Origin: Dama dama
Lineage: Eukaryota > Chordata > Mammalia > Artiodactyla > Cervidae
Assembly (NCBI RefSeq): GCF_033118175.1
Contig: NC_083698.1
Coordinates: 74,307,001 to 74,371,000 of the forward strand
Direction: 5' to 3'
Length of the DNA stretch: 64,000 nt
This document shows positions 58,343 through 64,000 of this stretch, piece by piece. The position numbers were made by a program, and so were the translations under genes. The stretch's first letter is position 1. The number at the start of each line of letters is the position of its first letter. The notes under the pieces were generated by a model. The model made no database searches and was not told where the DNA came from. It saw only the letters and a program-made list of their open reading frames with translations.

Positions 58343-58790
58343 TGTTAAAGAGAAAAACCATAGGCCTAAAATGTTATCACTTGTGCTAAAACCCATAATA
58401 CTAAACCTAAATTTAATACCTAACCTAACTGTAGTTTTGACTTGCCTCAGAAATGTAATCTTAATCAGCAGTTGGATTTTCTGGTTAACACCAATGAGGT
58501 AACCTGCCATGGGGGCCTTCTCCATCCCCCAGAGGAAGAAGAGGATGTCTGTACGATAAAACCTTTGCAATTCCCTTCCCTTAAAAAAGATATGACCTGG
58601 CCCCAAATAACCCTCTCTTTTCTTTTGCTAATAATTCACTTGTCCCATCCTCTTTCCATAAAGTTTCCCATTTTTAACCCCTCCTTGGAGTATCCTCTGT
58701 TTGCTAGGTGGAGTGTTGCCCAATTCATGAATCACTAAATAAAGCCAATTATATTTTCAAATTTACTTGGTTGAATATTGTTTTTTAACA
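58343..58790 (+). mobile_element. 3' LTR of the provirus
   Basis: 448 bp with terminal inverted repeats TGTTAAA and TTTAACA and AATAAA at 58738-58743. It shares the order of blocks with the 5' LTR but has many substitutions and a ~50-bp segment the 5' copy lacks. The minus 107-codon and plus 98-codon frames here are chance. Confidence 0.85.
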
Positions 58791-58799
58791 AATGATGTA

Positions 58800-60040
58800 T
58801 GTCATCTTAAATTGTTCAAAGAGACAAAGAAAGGCACGCATCATAAGACAATAACACGATCCTACTGAAAAAGAACAAGCTGATTTGCCAAAGAGGCAAA
58901 CAAAGTCTATGTATGAAATATGTAGTCATGAAAACAAATAAATCAATACACAGGCTGAAGAGAACTCAGAGAATTAGCCTATCAGAAGATATGAGAAAAT
59001 CACTCAGAAAGCAGAAGTAAGAAGCAAAGATATGGAAAACTGGGTTTAAATAATAGTGAATAAGAATGAAAAATGTCCACCATGTATTAACAGGAGTTCC
59101 AAAAACTTAGACTAAAAACAGGAGAGGGGTTAGAGACGTCTGAAGGGAAGACAGTGGAGAGGTGTCCACACGTGAAGAACAATGTAATCCCTCAGATTCG
59201 CAGCAGCACAGTGAGTCTCCATTAGCATAAGGCAGTGGTCCCCAACCTTTTTGGCACCAAGGACCGGTTTCATGGAAGACAATTTTTCCATGGACCAGGG
59301 CCTGGAGGGTGGGGGGAGTGGTTTCAGGATGATTCAAGTGCATAACATCTATTGTGCACCTTATTTCTATTATTATTACATCAGCTTTTCTTCATATCAT
59401 CAGGCATTAGATCCCAGAGGTTGGGGACCCTGGGTACAAGATAATCTACAGAATATACAAAGAAAAATACTTAAAAAATCACCAAAAGGAAAAGGAAAGA
59501 CTCTCTAAAGTACAAATTAGACAAAAGCACATTATTTCCCTAAGCAACAAAAGACTCCAGAAGACAATGTAATAAAATATTCAAAGTGCCAAGGAAAAAT
59601 AGAGCAGCTAGCCTAGAATTATATACTTAGCAAGTCTAATTCAAGAGCAAGGGTTAACTTTCAGCTATAGCAAAGACCAAGAGCATTTCCCACTCTAAAT
59701 AGTTTACAGATTATCCCAGCACACAGGATATTGAATCTAGAAGTGAACTGGATTTAAGACACCACATGAATCAAAGAAATTGGCAAACACTGGTTCATCT
59801 AAATGCGAAATGACTGTAAAAATAATGATAAATGGCCAGAATTGGAAGTTCATGAAAAGAAGGAAATAAAAGCAGTGCCAAATATGGGAGACAAGGGAGT
59901 GGGAGCTGAGCATTTTAAAGCTTTTGTGTTGTTAGAGGACAATGGAGAGATTAATGAGTTTTAGTGTTTGTAAAGTGAACTATGCCTCTTAAAAATGCAA
60001 CGTTAACCAATAAAAGAACTGAAACAAAACACATTACTTC
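58800..60040 (+). mobile_element. Old L1/HAL1-like segment, split by a hAT relic
   Basis: A-rich strand with 'ctccagaagacaatgtaata', 'attcaaagtgccaaggaaaa' and 'gcctagaattatatacttag', blocks that occur in old L1M/HAL1 elements. A hAT-like element interrupts at 59232-59439. No intact frame. Confidence 0.5.
59232..59439 (+). mobile_element. hAT-like non-autonomous DNA transposon
   Basis: Starts 'cagtggtccccaaccttttt' and continues 'ccggtttcatggaagacaat' and 'atcatcaggcattagatccc'. It matches a common mammalian MER-type hAT element. The end 'ttggggaccctggg' is partly inverted to the start. Confidence 0.7.
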
Positions 60041-61085
60041 CTGGGAGGGGGATAAAACCATAAAGAAAATGTGACTGATTCAATAGCAAGAAGGAAGGAA
60101 GACACACAACAAGCATGGCAGGCTTTTTCTTCCAGCCCTCCCTTTGCACCATGTCCTCCTCCCGTTTGCCTACCTCCCCTTGCTTAGGGAAGCGCTGATG
60201 CCTCCTGGAAGACTCCTGTGTCTCTGCTGCAGCCTGGCTGATGTGTCCCTGGTATCTTGTTTCCAGAGCTCCTTTACATTCCTACCAGAACCTTTAAGTC
60301 TTTTCCATTAAGTGTTCCTAGCAGAGTCTCATCTAGATGTATTCGTCTGTGTATTTCCTGTGTTCTTTAATGTGTTCCCCCCACTGCAAAGGAGAAAAGA
60401 AGACAGGAAGGAGGCCCAGCTGTAGGTGTCAGATGATGTCTGCTTATAGAGATTTTAGTCCCTAAGTAGAAGGATGTCCTGGATGGGAAAGTAAATAAAA
60501 ACTTTCTCCCTGTAGGACCAAAGGACAGGATGAAAGGAAGTTGGGGCTGAGCTCTGCTCAGTATATGCATCCACCATCCAGCAATTTTTGATCACAAACA
60601 GTCCAACAGACTTACTCTCCCCCAAATGAGAATGAGGGAGTTATATATCATGGGTGGGGATAAGATAGGAGGAAACTTGCTCACTGACCAAGATGGAACT
60701 ACAGAGAACCAACTGGGAATTTTTTTTACCATCTAAAGTAGCTGTGGTAATAGGATTCTTGCATGCAGTTCTGCAGGCTGTGCATTGCACAACTCATAGG
60801 TAGGTAGTCATTCAGAAACACTATGAATTAAATGGCACCTCTAGAGTTGTGCAATGTACAATTTGCACATCCTTCCTGGCACTGACATGATCAGCCTTGT
60901 TTTAATTGGCTGTATCCTGACAAAGACTCTTCTAAACCAAACTTCAGTTATTATGTTCCTAAACCTAGTTCTCCACTTGGATTCAACCTTGGTCTATAAG
61001 AAGTGTAACACCCAGCACAATTTTATTCACTCCCCCCACATCCTCTCCCACACACAAACACTAAGAGATCTGAGCAAACACTAGC
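60041..61085. other. No gene or repeat recognised
   Basis: Unique-looking DNA. Frames of 67 and 76 codons have no motif. Confidence 0.4.
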
Positions 61086-61089
61086 ACAG

Positions 61090-61655
61090 TTCCTATCAGC
61101 TCAAGGTTGTGTTTCTATGATGATGCTGCCTGAGAAAACTTAATGCTGCAGAAAGAATTAACTGTTTGTTCTAGCCTAAAGCACTTACTTAGAAAGTTCG
61201 CTATTATAAATCTTTTCCCTGCCTCTTCTAGATTCAAATCTTCTATCACACATAAATGTTTCCTGGAGGTCCTAGACGCCACCTCTGAGATGCAGACACC
61301 AGGAAGATACTCCTGTCTCCCAGTTTCTGTGGGAGAGTAAGACCCTAACTTCTATGACTGCCTTGCTCCTATTTGCAAAACTACCTCAAGCCCTAAAGAT
61401 ATAAGAAGGTTATTTCTCCTCCAGAAAACATCAATGAACAAACCCAGGGAACCTAATCATCAGCCTAATCCCCCCTGAACATCCTTATTACCTTTCCTTA
61501 AGCAGTTCCAGGTTTCAAAGGCCTTCTTCCTGTTGTTTTGGCAGAACTGAGTTAAGATTACACTGTAGTCTCCCTCCCCTACTGCAGTCTCACTGAGTAA
61601 AATCTGTCTTACTGCCTCTAACTAGTGGCCACCTTTGTTTTTCTTTGACAGCCCC
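61090..61655 (+). mobile_element. LTR-like segment, family D
   Basis: TATA-like 'attataaatcttttccctgc' at about 61202-61221 and a downstream U5-like 'gtaaaatctgtcttactgcc' block with 'ccacctttgtttttctttga' give an LTR-like layout. No retroviral genes adjoin. Boundaries are uncertain. Confidence 0.4.
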
Positions 61656-61765
61656 AGCTGGCCTATAAGTTCCATCAGGGCAAGGTTATGCCTATCTTGT
61701 ACAATTCGTTATCAGAAGAGTCAAGGTACTCAATAAATATTTGTATAATGAATAAGTGAGTGTAA
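61656..61765 (+). mobile_element. L2 LINE 3' end
   Basis: 'agttccatcagggcaaggtt' and 'gtactcaataaatatttgta' followed by 'taatgaataagtgag' match the L2 3' terminus. Confidence 0.65.
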
Positions 61766-63335
61766 GGTTTTTTTCTGTTGTCTTGGGATTCTGATAATGC
61801 CTTGCTCCCTTTAACTGCCATCTTGAGAACAATATAGTTCTGGACAAACTGATCCACAAAGAAAATGAGTTAGGGTTTCTTAAACAAAATTGACTGCAAA
61901 TTTAATTTAAAAAAATGGAGTGATCTCACTGCTTTAGATGACTTGTTTATTCAATAAACTATGCATGATTCATGCAAAATAGTCTTTAGTTTCAAGCCTT
62001 CATCAGTGATTTCTTCATCATAAGAATGAACTTACACAATGACAGAACAACCAAATCTGCTGCTTTGACACCTACTATTGAAGGAAGCAAAAATATTTAT
62101 TGTGGTGCAAGGATAGGTAAAGTTTTTCTAAACATAATTTGCCAAGAAATGCAGGAATTATTCATACCCTGAGTTAAATAGCCCCATCAATATTCTTGTT
62201 AAACAAAATTTCATTTGCAATTACTTCAAAATAAATCCTTTGAGTAAGGCAAAGAGATTTTTTTATAATTCAATTTTTGCTTTTTTCAGCATACACAGCT
62301 CAAATTATGAATACAAGCTATTACTACCTGAGAGTCAGATATTAAATACATATAATTTAATAAAGTAGGGGTAATTTCCTAAAGATTTTAACATTAAAAT
62401 ATACCGACTCTTGTAATACTGTGGAGCAATGCATAGCACATTACTGATGACCACATATAGTCACCCATTTGAAAAGTAATGTGACTTTATTTTTGCAAGC
62501 AACAAAAAAGTTCTTGTCTAAAGAAGTCTAGTCATCTACCTCCTGGGTATTTATCCTTATAAAGCAACCCAGAAGAAAGAAAAGAATCAGCCTAGAGTAA
62601 GGCTGTCACTTCATGTTCTCAGTCTTCAGAATGGATTTGCACACACTTCCCCTTTCACCAGTGCACACTTTTCCACATTCCAAAAAAACTCAAGGTATAT
62701 CTGTCCCTCATCATGAATCTTACACTGACTGTGGACATAAAATCTTCTGGAAAACAAAGGCTAATGTGGTCATCCGAAGCTTTTTTTTCAATCAAAGTGC
62801 TTTTGGCAAAGTTTTATAATAATTTTTGTTAAGAGCAAAGCGTGGAAACACAGGGTCAAAAATGAGCATTTTAGCTCATAGTGCCAGGCTCAGTAATAAG
62901 ATATACTATCAAATGGGAAGACTAGCTGGTAATGAAGACCCTTCCTCTTCTATTTCCCAACTGATGGCAAGTAGTACATGGCTCCTGAGGGAGACTCCCA
63001 CAAGAGCAAAGCAAACAGCATTGTACAAAATAATGGTGGTAGAGGCCTTTATTTTATCAACAAGAGATGAATGGCAAAGCTCAGGGTCTTATCTATGTAA
63101 TTATCTCAGGAGGAGAATTCAGGAGTGAGATGGCTGTCTCAGCAACATGTGTTAACACACACTGTGTGAATCTTAAAAAAAAAAAAGAAAAAGAAAATTT
63201 TCTGACACAGAGTAAATCTGGCTTGTACATTTGGTTAAAAGTGACTATTTCACCAATTAAACGACTTTGGGACAGGAAGGAAGGAGGCAGGGGGCAACCA
63301 TTAAAAGAGTGACATAACCATTAAAAATAGCACAG
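61766..63335. other. No gene or repeat recognised
   Basis: AT-rich unique-looking DNA with an A run at about 63176-63186. A 100-codon plus frame (62826-63128) has no recognisable domain. Confidence 0.45.
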
Positions 63336-63344
63336 GGAACTAAT

Positions 63345-63457
63345 GTTGTTGTTGTTATTGTTTAGTCACCCAGTCATGTCCCACTCTTTCTGATCCCAAG
63401 GACTGCAACATGCCAGGTCTCTCTGCTCCTCATCTCCTGAAGTGTGCCCAAGTTCAT
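63345..63457 (-). mobile_element. Short BovB/Bov-A 3' end with 9-bp TSD
   Basis: 'gttgttgttattgtttagtc' tail followed by 'acccagtcatgtcccactct' and a diverged BovB end. It is flanked by ggaactaat at 63336-63344 and 63458-63466. It appears to split the front part of an LTR. Confidence 0.85.
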
Positions 63458-63466
63458 GGAACTAAT

Positions 63467-64000
63467 AGGACTCGACAAAACCAGTTAGAACCTACTAAGC
63501 CCAAGATGGTGGGAGATTTGACTTCCTGTAGACCTTAAGCCTCATCAGATGCTGACTGTAATACTTTGGCATCTAAATGACACATGCACAGGCACTATGA
63601 TAGTACCAAGACTGAGCCTAAGAGGCCAAAACTGGGCAGTGACCCAGTTCCTGGAAATCTCCACCGCTTCCCCAAAGCAGTTGGAATAATCCTCCCACTT
63701 GTTAGCCTATGAAATTATGCAGCCCCTCAAAACTAACCACCCCCACACCTCAGGGCCACTCTCACTTTCTGAGCCTACCCCACGCCCTGAAGCCGCCTCT
63801 CTCACCTTCTGAGAAGGCCTACCCTCTGTCTTTGGAGTATGTATCTCTCTAAATAAACCTGCTTTCACTTTACTATGTTTCACTCTTGAATTCTTTTCCT
63901 GCCCAAAGCCAAAGACTCTCACTCCATGGGCCGTCCCAGGGACTCACTCGAGACCTGAAACTTGACCAATCTCCCATATGTCGTTTTCCCCAGGACAACA
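63467..64000 (+). mobile_element. ERV LTR, family B, running to the window edge
   Basis: Runs from 'aggactcgacaaaaccagtt' through 'aatcctcccacttgttagcc' to AATAAA at 63852-63857, then a U5-like 'tttcactcttgaattctttt' stretch. It resembles class I LTRs and shares blocks with 20285-20475. The LTR may start left of the BovB insertion. The right end and any retroviral interior lie outside the window. Confidence 0.6.

Larger units (their letters stand above)
48882..58790 (+). mobile_element. Class I (gammaretrovirus-like) endogenous provirus, decayed
   Basis: A ~9.9-kb provirus: 5' LTR, gag, pro, pol, env remnants, polypurine tract and 3' LTR in the expected order. Class I assignment rests on the single CCHC knuckle, the style of the protease/RT/integrase blocks and the transmembrane-region remnant. 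All genes have stops or frameshifts. Later insertions inside: CHR SINE (50173-50360), L1 (51687-52286), L1 (54116-55638), Bov-tA (55960-56251) itself holding an L1 tail (56074-56164), and another L1 tail (57135-57222). The LTRs differ by many substitutions and indels, so the integration is old. Host TSD not resolved. Confidence 0.85.

Overview
The window reads as nuclear DNA of a ruminant, most likely a bovid. The main evidence is many copies of tRNA-derived Bov-tA/Bov-A2 SINEs, several BovB (RTE) LINEs, CHR-type SINEs and a ruminant-type L1 tail. I found no convincing host protein-coding gene, rRNA, tRNA gene or CRISPR array. The long open frames are all short (202 codons at most). The longest fall in retrotransposons, in the retroviral relic, or antisense to repeats. 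This looks like intergenic or deep intronic sequence. Family names are assigned from remembered consensus sequences, not from a database run.

Region by region. 1-16 kb: mostly unique, ageing DNA with MIR, L2 and MER5-like fossils, two Bov-tA SINEs with target-site duplications (TSDs), a solo LTR (4534-5131), a short BovB 3' end and a polypurine tract. 16-23 kb: a 1.1-kb BovB, a Bov-A2 dimer, a SINE with two head units, an antisense L1 3' end and a cluster of SINEs. 23-37 kb: an LTR, L2 copies in both orientations, old L1 3' ends split by SINEs, and a second solo LTR of the 4.5-kb family (35187-35824). 38-45 kb: a long BovB copy (39850-42711) that has lost its reverse transcriptase active-site segment, then an L1 broken by a SINE and by an inverted BovB that itself carries another BovB end.

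48.9-58.8 kb: a decayed class I (gammaretrovirus-like) endogenous provirus with two diverged LTRs, a polypurine tract and recognisable gag, pro, pol and env remnants in that order. It is full of stop codons and has received at least six later insertions: one CHR SINE, one Bov-tA and four L1 pieces. The two largest L1 insertions and one short one have clear TSDs. 58.8-64 kb: an old L1/HAL1-like segment split by a hAT-like element, an LTR-like segment, an L2 end, and at the right edge another LTR split by a short BovB end.

No genes work together here. The content is a layered record of retrotransposition, and insertion order can be read from nesting and TSDs. I did not find an undescribed functional system.
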